From positions 1 through 64,000 of the forward strand of contig CAVYTF010000014.1 of NCBI GenBank assembly GCA_963771435.1: DNA of 64,000 nucleotides, given 5' to 3'. The translations under genes were made by a program, and so were the position numbers. Within the stretch, counting starts at the first letter, position 1, and every line of letters starts with the position of its first letter. Source of the stretch: CAVYTF01 sp963771435. GTDB taxonomy: Bacteria > Bacteroidota > Bacteroidia > Chitinophagales > Chitinophagaceae. Under the pieces are notes generated by a model. That model did not search any database. It was not told the origin of the DNA and saw only the letters and a list, made by a program, of their open reading frames with translations. Below, in pieces: positions 39,201 to 48,903 of the stretch.

Positions 39201-39441
39201 TGCCGCAGGCATCCGTTTGCGACCGATATTAATGACCAGCCTCGCTATGATTGCCGGCATGATACCCATGGCTTCCGGCCTCGGCGAAGCCGGCGAACAA
39301 ACCGCTCCTTTGGGCCGTGCCGTCATTGGCGGCCTCATCGCTTCCACTTTAGCGGCGCTTTTCATCCTTCCGCTCACCTTCGCCTGGGTTCAAAACAAAA
39401 CTTCTTTTCAACCTCCTTCTTTACTTCCTAAAAGATTTTTC
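36227..39441 (+). CDS. RND-family efflux transporter permease (two frameshifts)
   Basis: AcrB/CusA-type proton-driven pump, about 1070 aa after joining frames 36227 to ~36910, ~36905 to ~37480 and ~37470 onward. The N-terminal membrane helix is ITVIVLTGSFLLFAIVAIRTIPIDIFPKL. Porter-domain motifs include SYGGMSAQQMEGFF. The membrane core has LSGLALAVGILVDQATVTIENI, with the conserved Asp, and MGIIMSIGVSVANAILIVTNAE. No heavy-metal-specific signature is certain, so the substrate is open. There is no stop codon between the last helix (LPLTFAWVQNK) and the adaptor's lipoprotein start at 39442. As written they are one frame. Confidence 0.88.
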
Positions 39442-40560
39442 ATGAAAAATATATCCATTCCTCAAGCCCTCCTTGTCCTTTTTATCATCATCAGCCTCGG
39501 CGCTGTTTCCTGCGGCTCCAAAGAGAAGCCTGTGGATTTAACCAACGGCCCATCCACAACTGCTAAGGCTGACTCCTCTAAAACAGAACTCATCCCCGTT
39601 GTTCAGCGGCCGCTCTCTTCTTATATCCAGTTGCCCGGCGAGTTCCGCCCTTTTGAAATGGTGAATATTTATCCTAAAGTAAATGGCTTTATTAAAACGG
39701 TCAATGTGGACCGTGGCAGCGTCGTTAGCCAGGGGCAGGTGTTGATGACCCTCGAAGCTCCCGAAATTGACCAGCAGGTAGCTGCAAGTAAAGCACAGGT
39801 GGCCAAGGCAAACGAAATGTATTTGGTCAGCAAGGATAAATACACACGCTTCCTCGAAACCAGCAAAACGCCCGGCACTGTTTCCCCCTTCGACCTTGCC
39901 AATGCAAAAGGCGCTATGCAGTCCGACGAAGCCAACCTCGATGCCGCAAGGTCAAATCTCCAGTCCGCCATGGACATGCAGGATTATCTCGTGGTAAAAG
40001 CCCCTTTTGACGGCGTCATTACCCAGCGCAATATCCATCCCGGCGCTTTGGTCGGCCCCGCCACCACCAATAACAACGCCCCCATGCTCGTTTTGGAGCA
40101 GGAACATCATCTGCGCCTCGTGGTTAATGTCCCCGAAACCGCCACCGACAACATCATCACCAAAGGAAACGTAACTTTTGAGATAAATGCCCTGCCGGGA
40201 AAAGAATTTAACGCTGTAATTGACCGCAGTTCCGGCGCCATCAGCACAGAAGTGCGCTCAGAAGCCATTGAAATGGACGTGCAAACTGACGGAACCATCA
40301 AACCCGGCATGTATGCCGAAGTAAAAATTCCGCTACTCACCTCCGCCAAAACCTTTGTCATTCCAAACTCCGCCATCGTCCATGCTCCCTCCGGCAATTA
40401 TGTCGTTTCGGTCGACGGGCAGAATAAAACCCATTTCATCACCATAAATGAAGGCATCGTTTCCGGCGACAGTACCGAGGTGTTTGGAAGCCTCCAGGAT
40501 AATATGCAGATATTAAAAGCCCCTTCGGGCGAAACGCAGGAGGGGATGACTGTAAAATAG
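39442..40560 (+). CDS. RND efflux periplasmic adaptor (membrane-fusion lipoprotein)
   Basis: 372 aa from the ATG at 39442. The N-terminus is a lipoprotein signal (FIIISLGAVSCGS). A lipoyl-like domain follows (VNGFIKTVNVDRGSVVSQGQVLMTLEAPE), then an alpha-hairpin (VAASKAQVAKANEMY... AARSNLQSAM) and beta-barrel (VKAPFDGVITQRNIHPGALVG; KPGMYAEVKI). It bridges the RND pump and TolC-like channel. It is in the same uninterrupted frame as the pump, yet its intact lipoprotein signal argues for independent initiation. It is the last gene of the export set. Confidence 0.88.
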   Translation: MKNISIPQALLVLFIIISLGAVSCGSKEKPVDLTNGPSTTAKADSSKTELIPVVQRPLSSYIQLPGEFRPFEMVNIYPKVNGFIKTVNVDRGSVVSQGQVLMTLEAPEIDQQVAASKAQVAKANEMYLVSKDKYTRFLETSKTPGTVSPFDLANAKGAMQSDEANLDAARSNLQSAMDMQDYLVVKAPFDGVITQRNIHPGALVGPATTNNNAPMLVLEQEHHLRLVVNVPETATDNIITKGNVTFEINALPGKEFNAVIDRSSGAISTEVRSEAIEMDVQTDGTIKPGMYAEVKIPLLTSAKTFVIPNSAIVHAPSGNYVVSVDGQNKTHFITINEGIVSGDSTEVFGSLQDNMQILKAPSGETQEGMTVK

Positions 40561-40604
40561 AGTGTTTTTCTTTGCTTATTTTAAGGGAAACGAAATAGGA
40601 TTTG

Positions 40605-40703
40605 TATATTTGTTGACCCAATTCTACTGCTATTTTTTTCCTATTCTGAGGCTAATTTTTACCAGTATTTCCTATATAAAAGACGAAGGATGAACGAAGG
40701 CAT
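40605..40703 (+). repeat. Dispersed intergenic element, copy B
   Basis: Same landmarks as copy A at 21949-22047: TTGTATATTTGT, TGCTATTTTT, and TATAAAAGACGAAGG 70 nt after the first TATATTTG. It lies just after the efflux operon in the 627-bp gap 40561-41186. The rest of that gap holds no gene. Confidence 0.65.
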
Positions 40704-41186
40704 GACGAAAGTAAGTGGGGATTGCCCTGACTTTGGCATGAAGTATCCATGGGATAAGTATGGAATAAGGGCGACTGGTTGGTGAGCTGAAACGGGACCG
40801 TTGGTGAATAAGGGTTAGATTGTTGGCAGATAACCATGAAACTAATAATATAAGAAGCGATAATGCCGCATAAAAGTTTAATGAGAAATGCACCCCTAAA
40901 GCTACGTTAGTTTGGCTTTTTACTGCTTAGGTTTAATGATAGAAGATAGATATCCTGTTTTGTTTCTGCGAAGTTTATTGGCCCTTTTATTTAGTTGCTT
41001 AAAGCATTGTTTATGCAGGGAATTGCGGCATGCCGGAAGAGTACTTTTTATTTAGCAGAAATAGTTGTTATCAACTCAAAAAAGAGGGAGGAAAATTATT
41101 TTATAGTTAATTGTCTATAAAATTAGTAGGGTTTATTATTTTCGCACAGAAAATCAATAATTAACTATTAAAAAAGACGAGTTTCT

Positions 41187-42416
41187 ATGAGAAAATTGAC
41201 AACTAAAGCAAGCTTATTGCTATTACTAACTCTTACAACTTTACCGTTTTACGTTCAAAAAACTTTTGCTCAGGACACAACTTTTAAACCCAGTGGCAAA
41301 ATATGGGGGCTGGTTTTTGGGGATTATTTTTATAAATCACATGCTGATTCTTTGGGAAGGGGAAGCTACCAATACTCTAAGGTTGCCAAGAACACCAATG
41401 CGTTTCAATACAGGCGTATTTATTTGGGGTATAATTATAACATCAGTCCCAAGTTTTCTGTTGAACTTGTATTAGCCGCTGAAAATGATTACACGTCTTC
41501 TTCTACCACAGGTGTAAGCACGGGCAGTGCAGGCGATGTGCTGCAGAACAATAAGTTTGCCCCTTATATAAAATTTGCAAACATCCGCTGGAAAAATATC
41601 TGGAAGGGAACTGACCTTGTTGTTGGGGAATTAAGCACCCCGTTGGCGTTTCAACTATCAGAACCTGCGTGGGGTTATAGAAATATAGAGAAGACTTTGG
41701 CTGACCTGATAAAGGGAAATAACTACGATGTGGGTGCATCATTGCAGGGAAAGCTCATCCCCACAAAAGATATTTTGGGTTATGACCTGATGGCGGGGAA
41801 CGGCACACAATCGACGCCAGAGAACGACAGCTACAAGTGGCTATACGCAGATGTTTGGGCTAAGCTGGTGCACAAAAAGCTTTGGCTTGATGTTTATGTT
41901 GATCATAATAAAATGGGCTATACGGGCAACATTAACTATCCCCATTCAAGAAATATGTTTAAAGGCACAGTGGCTTATGTTACGGAGCCATTTACTATAG
42001 GGGTGGAAGCATATATCAATTATAACAATAATGATGTGCAGGGCGTATCAGTAAACGGAACTACCAAAGACACGGCTACATTAAATGCTGTGGCAGAGGC
42101 AATATCTGTTTATGCCCGTGGCAGTATTATAAAGGGCAAACTGGGTTATTTTGCGCGGTATGATAATTTTAACCCTGATACTAAATACAATAATGTTGCT
42201 TACACCACTTACATACTTCCCGCTAACAATGTATATAACCCAAACACAAAAACGCAGTTCGTTTCTGCCGGATTGGATTTTACACCGGCAAAAAATGTTC
42301 ACTTTGAGCCAAATATCTGGTATGTACGCTATGCAAGCCAACTGGCAAATCAAACAGGCGCTTCCGCACATGATTATGACCTCGTTTGGCGGATGACTTT
42401 CTTTTTTCTGTTTTAG
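41187..42416 (+). CDS. Outer membrane porin of the phosphate locus (paralogue 1)
   Basis: 409 aa. Signal peptide to about residue 29 (PFYVQKTFAQ). The mature part opens with KIWGLVFGDYFYKSHADS, then strands such as YRRIYLGYNYNISPKFSVELVLAAE and NIRWKNIWKGTDLVVGELSTP, ending in a barrel strand LVWRMTFFFLF. It is closely similar to the porin at 44635-45937 (KIWG/RIWG, RRIYLGY, NIRWKNIW). Porins of this kind commonly precede pstS in Bacteroidota, so phosphate or phosphorylated solutes are the likely cargo. Confidence 0.82.
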   Translation: MRKLTTKASLLLLLTLTTLPFYVQKTFAQDTTFKPSGKIWGLVFGDYFYKSHADSLGRGSYQYSKVAKNTNAFQYRRIYLGYNYNISPKFSVELVLAAENDYTSSSTTGVSTGSAGDVLQNNKFAPYIKFANIRWKNIWKGTDLVVGELSTPLAFQLSEPAWGYRNIEKTLADLIKGNNYDVGASLQGKLIPTKDILGYDLMAGNGTQSTPENDSYKWLYADVWAKLVHKKLWLDVYVDHNKMGYTGNINYPHSRNMFKGTVAYVTEPFTIGVEAYINYNNNDVQGVSVNGTTKDTATLNAVAEAISVYARGSIIKGKLGYFARYDNFNPDTKYNNVAYTTYILPANNVYNPNTKTQFVSAGLDFTPAKNVHFEPNIWYVRYASQLANQTGASAHDYDLVWRMTFFFLF

Positions 42417-42655
42417 AAATATATTTTTTACTTCGTGGTAATGATATAGTTGGTTGTGCCAAAAATATCATTTAACCGGTGTAACAGAGCCATGCTGCAA
42501 ATTCATTTAAAGCTAATGTGGGGTAAAGGAATATGTCAATGAGTTGGCACAATTTATACACTTTTATCATAGGTAGGAGTTACCCATATCTTGATAACGC
42601 AGGTAATTAATTGCGGAATTTACCTATATATTTGTGATATAAGAAATCATTACTC

Positions 42656-43753
42656 ATGAAAACAGAGAAATATTTCCGAGATAAACCGTACAATAGCTTG
42701 CCCCTTTTGCCTCCAAAGAAGGAAGTTGAGAGTAAAGCAATATTAAAAAAGGCTATTTCTGCAAATAAAGCATTGGCTAATTTAAAAGGAAGTGGAAAAA
42801 ATATACCCAATCAGAGTGTTTTAATAAATGCAATTTCATTGCAGGAAGCTAAGCTGAGCTCTGAAATAGAAAATATTGTTACAACAAATGATTTACTATA
42901 TAGAGCGTTCAGTTCAGAATTAAAAAATATAGATGTGAATACGAAAGAAGTATTGCATTATCAAGAAGCACTTTGGCAAGGATATATTGATATGAAACAA
43001 ACCTCATTATTAACTACTAATTCCTTTATTACTATTGTAAATAAGATCAAAGAAAATGATGGCGGCATAAGAAATATACCAGGCACAAGGATAGAGAATA
43101 AAAATTACCAGATCATTTATACTCCTCCCGAGGGAGTAGAATTGATAAGAGATAAATTACAAAACCTGGAAGAATTTATAAATACTGACGGGGATGATAT
43201 AGATCATTTAATCAAAATGGCTATTATACATTACCAGTTTGAAGCTATTCATCCTTTCCCTGACGGGAACGGCAGAACGGGGAGAATAATTAATATTTTA
43301 TATCTTATACAAAAAGGGGTATTAGATATACCTATTTTGTATTTAAGTAAGTATATAATAGAACACAAAAGCGATTATTATAAGTTATTACGCTGCGTTA
43401 CAGAAGAAGGAGATTGGGAAAGCTGGATCTTATTTATGTTAGATGCTATTGAAAAGATGGCCTTTTTTACACAAAAAAAGATAGATGATATTTATGAGTT
43501 AATGCAAAGTACAGCAAAGGATATAAGAAAAACAATACCAAAGATCTATAGTAAAGATCTAGTGGAAGTACTGTATGGATTGCCGTATTGTAAAATAAAA
43601 TTTCTTGAGGAGGCGGGATTAGGAACAAGAAAAACGGTTAGCAATTATTTGACTCAATTAGAAAAAAATAAAGTTTTGGAATCCGTCAAATTAGGGAAAG
43701 AAAAGATATATATAAATAAGGCTTTTTATGAAATATTAATTAGAAATACTTAG
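42656..43753 (+). CDS. Fic-family protein (probable AMP transferase)
   Basis: 365 aa. The catalytic Fic motif HPFPDGNGRTGR lies at about 199-210 with all key residues (His, Asp, Gly-Asn-Gly-Arg). An upstream inhibitory-helix motif S-x-x-x-E-N (SSEIEN, about 68-73) marks a class II, self-inhibited Fic protein. The C-terminal ~90 residues look like a winged helix (YCKIKFLEEAGLGTRKTVSNYLTQLEKNKVLE). Fic enzymes usually transfer AMP from ATP to protein hydroxyls. It is inserted between the two porin genes and has A+T-richer coding than its neighbours, which suggests it is a late arrival. Confidence 0.92.
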   Translation: MKTEKYFRDKPYNSLPLLPPKKEVESKAILKKAISANKALANLKGSGKNIPNQSVLINAISLQEAKLSSEIENIVTTNDLLYRAFSSELKNIDVNTKEVLHYQEALWQGYIDMKQTSLLTTNSFITIVNKIKENDGGIRNIPGTRIENKNYQIIYTPPEGVELIRDKLQNLEEFINTDGDDIDHLIKMAIIHYQFEAIHPFPDGNGRTGRIINILYLIQKGVLDIPILYLSKYIIEHKSDYYKLLRCVTEEGDWESWILFMLDAIEKMAFFTQKKIDDIYELMQSTAKDIRKTIPKIYSKDLVEVLYGLPYCKIKFLEEAGLGTRKTVSNYLTQLEKNKVLESVKLGKEKIYINKAFYEILIRNT

Positions 43754-43897
43754 CGAAAGGAAAAATAATGAAGGTGGTAAATAAAGTACTGGTATGTAAA
43801 GAGCAAAAAATAAAGAACTTGCTGAAAATCAATCTAAAATAATACAGCTATAATCAACTATATCATTATCAAATCAATCAATTAAAAAGGAAACACC

Positions 43898-44431
43898 ATG
43901 AAAAAAAGTATCCTCATTGCCATTGCAAGTATCTTATTATCAGGAGTGCATGCTGTGGCTCAATCGCCGACCGCGCCGCCTGCAACCGTTTATCCGAAAA
44001 CAGTAGGCTATATGAGTTTTATACTCCCTATTGTTACCATTAATAAAGATGAAACCACCAACGACTTTTCAAACTTCAGCAATGGCTTTTCCATTGGTTT
44101 CCCCGTTGGTGTGAATGTATTGTATAGCGACAGGTTTGGCTTCAGTTTTGAAATTACACCCACCATTCAGGCAGAAAACCACACTACCAAAACAAGCAAA
44201 ATTTTGATCGATCCAGGGCCAATGTTCCGGTTCAAGCACGGTTTTACCATTATAACCCGGCTTGCTTTTGAAACCAGCGGGCGATATGGCGGCACACCGG
44301 TATTTAATAAGATAATTGCGAGGACAAAAGCAGTGAACTATTTTGTAGCGGTGTCCACTCCACTTCGGTTTGGCAATGACGAATTGCCTTCTATCGGCGG
44401 TAACCTGCAGATAGGGTTTATTTTTAATTAA
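43898..44431 (+). CDS. Small outer membrane beta-barrel-like protein, 177 aa
   Basis: Signal peptide MKKSILIAIASILLSGVHAVAQ; the mature part has repeated amphipathic strands (FSIGFPVGVNVLYSDRFGFSFEITP, GPMFRFKHGFTIITRLAFE) and ends with a barrel-like strand (GNLQIGFIFN). No named family is recognised. It lies between the Fic gene and porin 2. It may be a small outer membrane protein associated with the porins. Confidence 0.7.
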   Translation: MKKSILIAIASILLSGVHAVAQSPTAPPATVYPKTVGYMSFILPIVTINKDETTNDFSNFSNGFSIGFPVGVNVLYSDRFGFSFEITPTIQAENHTTKTSKILIDPGPMFRFKHGFTIITRLAFETSGRYGGTPVFNKIIARTKAVNYFVAVSTPLRFGNDELPSIGGNLQIGFIFN

Positions 44432-44529
44432 GTTCATATCCTAGAATTCTTCAAGGCAAAAGTGGCATTTTGGTGCTGCTAAACGGCTTATTCCTACAAC
44501 GGCCCCACCGATTTGTTAACACGCTTTCA

Positions 44530-44573
44530 CATTTTGGTAACATTGGCGTAACATTCCGGTAACATTGGAAAAC
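44530..44573. repeat. 11-bp tandem array, four units
   Basis: CATTTTGGTAA, CATTGGCGTAA, CATTCCGGTAA and CATTGGAAAAC occur in direct succession in the gap before porin 2. Confidence 0.7.
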
Positions 44574-44634
44574 GTCCTTTGCGGCAATAAAAACTAATCA
44601 CCTGTTTATTTTTTAAACTAATTAATCACTTCTT

Positions 44635-45937
44635 ATGAAACTATTGACAACAAGAAAATTGCTTTTATTCATCGGGATCTTATTGTTTTCTGTATCCGGA
44701 CTAAAAGCACAGTATCTCTGGAACTCTGATTCAGCTTATAAAGCTGGCGCGGCAAATTCAGGCAGAATCTGGGGGTATGCTTTTGGCGACTATTCCTACA
44801 AAGCGCACAGCGATTCATTAAAACGCGGCGGAAGCAATGAATACACAGGTATTCCACAGACCAGAACAAACTTTCAATTTCGCCGTATCTATTTGGGATA
44901 TGATTATAACATCACGAAAAAATTCTCTGCGGAACTTTTGTTAGCAGCAGAAGATGATTTTCCTGCTGGCAATCCACCAACATCTACTTCTCCAAGCGGA
45001 GACCAATTGTTGAATAATAAATTGAGCTTCTATATCAAGTTGATGAACATCCGCTGGAAGAATATCTGGAACGGAACTGACCTTATTGTTGGACAGGTTG
45101 CTACACCAGCCTTCCCTTTGCTCTCTGAAAAAATCTGGAATTACAGGTCAATTGAAAGAACGATCAGTGATATACGCCGTACACCATCATATGACATGGG
45201 TGTAAGCTTGCAAGGGACATTTGATCCTAAAACAAAAAATGTTGGTTATGACCTGATGGTTGGCAACGGAAGCAGTGCAAAACCAGAAGGCGATAATTTT
45301 AAATGGTTCTATGGTGATATATATGCTTATTTGTTTAAAAAGACATGTGGTACTTGATGCATATGCAGATTATGAAAAACTAAACTGGGTACCAACATGG
45401 CATCACTCACGTCAAATGCTGAAAGGATATATTGCTTATAATAGTTCTGCTAATGCTAAAGGCATGGATCCAGGAACAGGATATACAATTGGTGTTGAGG
45501 CATTTGTTAATAACTTAAAGAATGATAATTTCGCTACGAAAATAGCAGGTGGTGTAGATACCATGAGCACAACTGCATCAGGAATTTCAATGTATATGCA
45601 TGGGGATATTATCAAGACCAAGTTAAGATACTTTGCCCGTGTAGACCTGTACAAACCAATGAATGGTATTAATAATTCTATGTACAGCAAATATGTTGGC
45701 AATACCGGAAATTATAATGACAACTCTTATACAGGCACTGCTACACCGCCTACAGCAACAGGTGATGAAACTTATAAGCAAATGTTCATTACTGCAGGTT
45801 TAGATTTTACACCTGCACACAATGTTCATTTTATGCCTAACATTTGGTATGAAAGATATGAAACACAGTTGGCTACTTCTAATACAGATCATGACCTGGT
45901 ATATAGAATGACGTTCTATTATACTTTTGGAAAATAA
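44635..45937 (+). CDS. Outer membrane porin of the phosphate locus (paralogue 2, one frameshift)
   Basis: About 433 aa when joined. The signal peptide is KLLLFIGILLFSVSGLKAQ. RIWGYAFGDYSYKAHSDSLKRGG, RRIYLGYDYNITKKFSAELLLAAEDD and NIRWKNIWNGTDLIVGQ mirror paralogue 1. The first frame stops at 45357 after YLFKKTCGT. The next frame gives HVVLDAYADYEKLNW and runs to 45937, so one indel in the AAAAAG run near 45343 breaks it. It lies 42 nt upstream of pstS, the tightest link of either porin to the phosphate transporter. Confidence 0.85.
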
Positions 45938-45979
45938 TTCAGACAATATTTATCAATCATTAATAAAAATAAGTTTTAC

Positions 45980-47044
45980 ATGAACAATTTAATTAAACTT
46001 ACCGGAAGACTTGCATTAGCAGCGCTGGCCCTTTTAGTTGCTGCTTCAAACCCGGTTCTAGCACAAAGTGATGACAATACCATACTTGGTGCAGGAAGCA
46101 CTTTTGTGTATCCACTTTTCTCTAAACAGTTCTCTGTTTATAACCAGAAAACAGGGTTGCAGGTAAATTATCAATCTATCGGTTCCGGTGGCGGCATTTT
46201 ACAGTTGACAAACAAAACTGTTGACTTTGGTGATTCTGATGCGCCTCTTGCAGACGACCAGGCAAAGAAAATGAGCGGCCCAGCATTGCATATTCCAATG
46301 TGTGCAGGTGCGGTTGTTATTACTTATAATTTGCCAGGAGTGACAGCAGGTTTGAAATTTACACCTACTGTATTAGCAAATATATTTTTGGGTACAGTGA
46401 AAATGTGGAACGATGCGAGTATTGTTGCCTTAAACAAAGGTGTTAACATTCCTGCATTCCCTATTATTATTGCACACAGAAGCGATGGTAGTGGTACTAC
46501 TAATATCTTTACACATTACTTATCAGCAGTATCTCCACTGTGGGCAGCAAAAGTTGGCAGCGGTGGCGCTGTAAACTGGCCAGCAGGTTTGGGAGGAAAA
46601 GGAAGCGAAGGTGTTGCCGGTTTAGTAAAGCAAACGCCAGGTACAATTGGCTATGTTGAATTAGCTTACGCCAATCAAAATAAAATGTCTATTGCACAAG
46701 TACAAAACAGCACAGGAAAATTTATTACGCCTTCAGTTGCATCAACAATAGCTGCTAGTAATATGGCTTTGCCTGCTGATTCAAAGATATTTATTGTAAA
46801 CACAAGCGTTCCCGATGGTTACCCCATTGCGGGATTTACGTGGGCTTTGATCTATAAAGAACAGAATTACAGTGGCCGTTCTGCAGCACGTGCAAAGAAA
46901 TTACTTGACCTGCTTTGGTGGAATATACATGACGGGCAGCAATTTTGCCAACCGTTGACTTATGCTCCATTATCAAAGGCTGCACAAAAAACAGCAGAAG
47001 TTATTTTAAAATCTGCTACTTATAATGGCAAAGCAATATTGTAA
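45980..47044 (+). CDS. pstS: Phosphate ABC transporter substrate-binding protein
   Basis: Periplasmic phosphate receptor, 354 aa. Signal peptide to about residue 29 (AASNPVLAQ). The family signatures are GAGSTFVYPLFSKQF, SIGSGGGILQL with DFGDSDAPL, and HRSDGSGTTNIFTHYLS, which supply phosphate ligands. The end YAPLSKAAQKTAEVIL is typical. It follows porin 2 and precedes a strong hairpin and pstC. Expression is probably induced by phosphate limitation through the PhoR/PhoB-type pair at 50.4-52.2 kb; I did not identify a Pho box. Confidence 0.95.
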   Translation: MNNLIKLTGRLALAALALLVAASNPVLAQSDDNTILGAGSTFVYPLFSKQFSVYNQKTGLQVNYQSIGSGGGILQLTNKTVDFGDSDAPLADDQAKKMSGPALHIPMCAGAVVITYNLPGVTAGLKFTPTVLANIFLGTVKMWNDASIVALNKGVNIPAFPIIIAHRSDGSGTTNIFTHYLSAVSPLWAAKVGSGGAVNWPAGLGGKGSEGVAGLVKQTPGTIGYVELAYANQNKMSIAQVQNSTGKFITPSVASTIAASNMALPADSKIFIVNTSVPDGYPIAGFTWALIYKEQNYSGRSAARAKKLLDLLWWNIHDGQQFCQPLTYAPLSKAAQKTAEVILKSATYNGKAIL

Positions 47045-47108
47045 TTGAGAAAGGAAAATGGTTGAGAATTTGCAATAGAAAATCTGAATGAATGGACAAT
47101 ATTGAGTC

Positions 47109-47147
47109 AAAGCAGTACCCGCAAGAACATTTTGCGGGTACTGCTTT
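47109..47147 (+). terminator. Strong hairpin between pstS and pstC
   Basis: A perfect 16-bp stem (AAAGCAGTACCCGCAA and complement) with a 7-nt loop, followed by AAATAAA rather than a T-run. It could be a partial terminator or mRNA-stabilising stem giving more pstS than pstCAB. Confidence 0.7.
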
Positions 47148-47149
47148 AA

Positions 47150-48059
47150 ATAAAAACACGGATTAATAGAGCTGCCAGGCGATCTAACGGGCAAATACGT
47201 GTAGAAAGGGTTTTTAAACAGACGCTGGTATTAATAGCACTTACCATGGTGATATTGTACTGGCTGTATTGTTCACGCTTATTCTCCAGTCATTACCTTC
47301 GATCAAGGCTTTGGGTTTTAATTTCCTGACAGGGAAGACATGGGATCCTGTAAATAATGTTTTTGGAGCGTTGCCTTTTTTGATAGGTACTTTGCTTACT
47401 TCGTTCCTTGCCCTGATCATTTCCATTCCCTTTTCATTTGCAATTGCCATTTACCTGGGAGAATATTATCCGAAGGGATGGTTGTCTGAATTTCTAAAAA
47501 ATGTAATTGAACTAATTGCTGCTGTTCCATCCGTTATTTATGGTTTTTGGGGGTTGTTTGTTTTGGTTCCGCTGGTACGCGACCTGGAAATGAAATTAGG
47601 TGTACTTCCTTATGGCATCGGTATTTTCACAGCATCGTTGATATTGGCAGTAATGATCATTCCTTATGCTGCTTCGCTGGGAAGGGAGGTAGTGCGCATG
47701 GTGCCTTCTTCGTTAAAAGAAGCTGCTTATTCTTTGGGTGCAACAAGGTTTGAAGTGATAAGAAATGTTATCCTGCCTTATGCAAAATCAGGGTTATTTG
47801 CAGGTGTGTTATTATCGCTTGGCAGGGCACTGGGTGAAACTATGGCTGTCACCATGGTTATAGGTAATACCAGCATTATTCCTACGAATATTTTTGCGCC
47901 CGGCAATACTATGGCGAGTGTTATTGCGAATGAATTTACGGAAGCAGCAGGCACTGTTTATTTATCGGCATTGATAGAGCTTGGATTGCTTTTATTTTTG
48001 TAACAGTGGTTATAAACTTAATTGGTAAAAGGATAATCAAGCGTTTTGCAAATGAATAG
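47150..48059 (+). CDS. pstC: Phosphate ABC transporter permease PstC (frameshifted at both ends)
   Basis: Inner-membrane permease. The clean frame 47269-48003 carries LPSIKALGFNFLTGKTWDPV, the membrane helices and the EAA-loop region PSSLKEAAYSLGATRFEVI. Upstream, the frame from about 47150 gives NRAARRSNGQIRVERVFKQTLVLIALTMVIL, a normal PstC start region, joined by an indel near 47255. Downstream, an indel in the T-run near 47997 restores FVTVVINLIGKRIIKRFANE and a stop at 48057-48059 that overlaps the pstA ATG. No in-frame ATG is present at the 5' end (ATA or ATT), so the exact start is unclear. Confidence 0.88.
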
Positions 48060-48903
48060 ACCAGACACAAATATAAAATTCAGGATAGGTTCAAGCTTAT
48101 TTGCCAAAGGTGTTATTACTGTATTGGCGCTTGCCTGTGTATTGCCATTGCTTGCTATATTTTTTTATATCATAAAAGAAGGCATTACAAAGATCAACTG
48201 GCATTTTCTTGTAAATATACCGAAGCCTGTTGGGGAAGCAGGCGGTGGTATTGCCAACGCACTGGTGGGAAGTTTGTTAATTGTGCTTATGGCAGCAGTA
48301 ATCGCCATACCCATTGGCATTTTGTGCGGCATTTATTTAAGCGAGAACAAAAGCAAACTGGCTTACTGGAGCCGCCTTGCTGTGGATGTTTTGCAGGGCA
48401 TCCCTTCCATTGTTGTCGGTATTGTTATTTACTTCTGGATCGTGAAACCACTTGGGCAGTTTTCGGCAGTATCAGGTAGTGTTGCGCTGGCCATCATGAT
48501 GCTGCCGATCATCATCCGTTCAACAGAAGAAACATTAAAATTATTGCCTGATTCGTTAAGAGAAGCCGGCTTTGCTTTAGGGGTGCCTTACCACCGCGTT
48601 ATCTTAAAAATATTATTGCCCTGCGGTATCAGCGGCGTACTGTCAGGCGTTATGCTTTCTGTTGCACGTGTTGCAGGCGAAACCGCTCCCCTGCTTTTTA
48701 CTGCGTTCGGAAACCCATACCTCAGTACGAATGTTTTAAAGCCAATGCAAAGCCTGCCCCTACTTATATTTAACTATGCCACCAGCCCTTATGACGACTG
48801 GCATGATCTTGCCTGGGGAGCATCACTCATATTATTGCTCTGGGTTTTAATATTAAACGTAACTACTAAGCTAATTACACGAAAATGGAGAGTACAGTTG
48901 TAA
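48052..48903 (+). CDS. pstA: Phosphate ABC transporter permease PstA
   Basis: 283 aa from the ATG at 48052 (MNRPDTNIKF). About six membrane helices with the binding-protein-dependent transport loop PDSLREAGFALGVPYHRVILKILLP and the helix SGVMLSVARVAGETAPLLFTAF. The start overlaps the repaired pstC stop (ATGAATAG) and the end overlaps pstB by 19 nt, so pstC-A-B are translationally coupled. It forms the membrane channel with PstC. Confidence 0.95.
   Translation: MNRPDTNIKFRIGSSLFAKGVITVLALACVLPLLAIFFYIIKEGITKINWHFLVNIPKPVGEAGGGIANALVGSLLIVLMAAVIAIPIGILCGIYLSENKSKLAYWSRLAVDVLQGIPSIVVGIVIYFWIVKPLGQFSAVSGSVALAIMMLPIIIRSTEETLKLLPDSLREAGFALGVPYHRVILKILLPCGISGVLSGVMLSVARVAGETAPLLFTAFGNPYLSTNVLKPMQSLPLLIFNYATSPYDDWHDLAWGASLILLLWVLILNVTTKLITRKWRVQL

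Noticed and set aside
40561..41186. Short minus-strand frames in the gap after the efflux genes
   Set aside because: They overlap the dispersed repeat copy B, have no ribosome or promoter signals, and resemble no protein.
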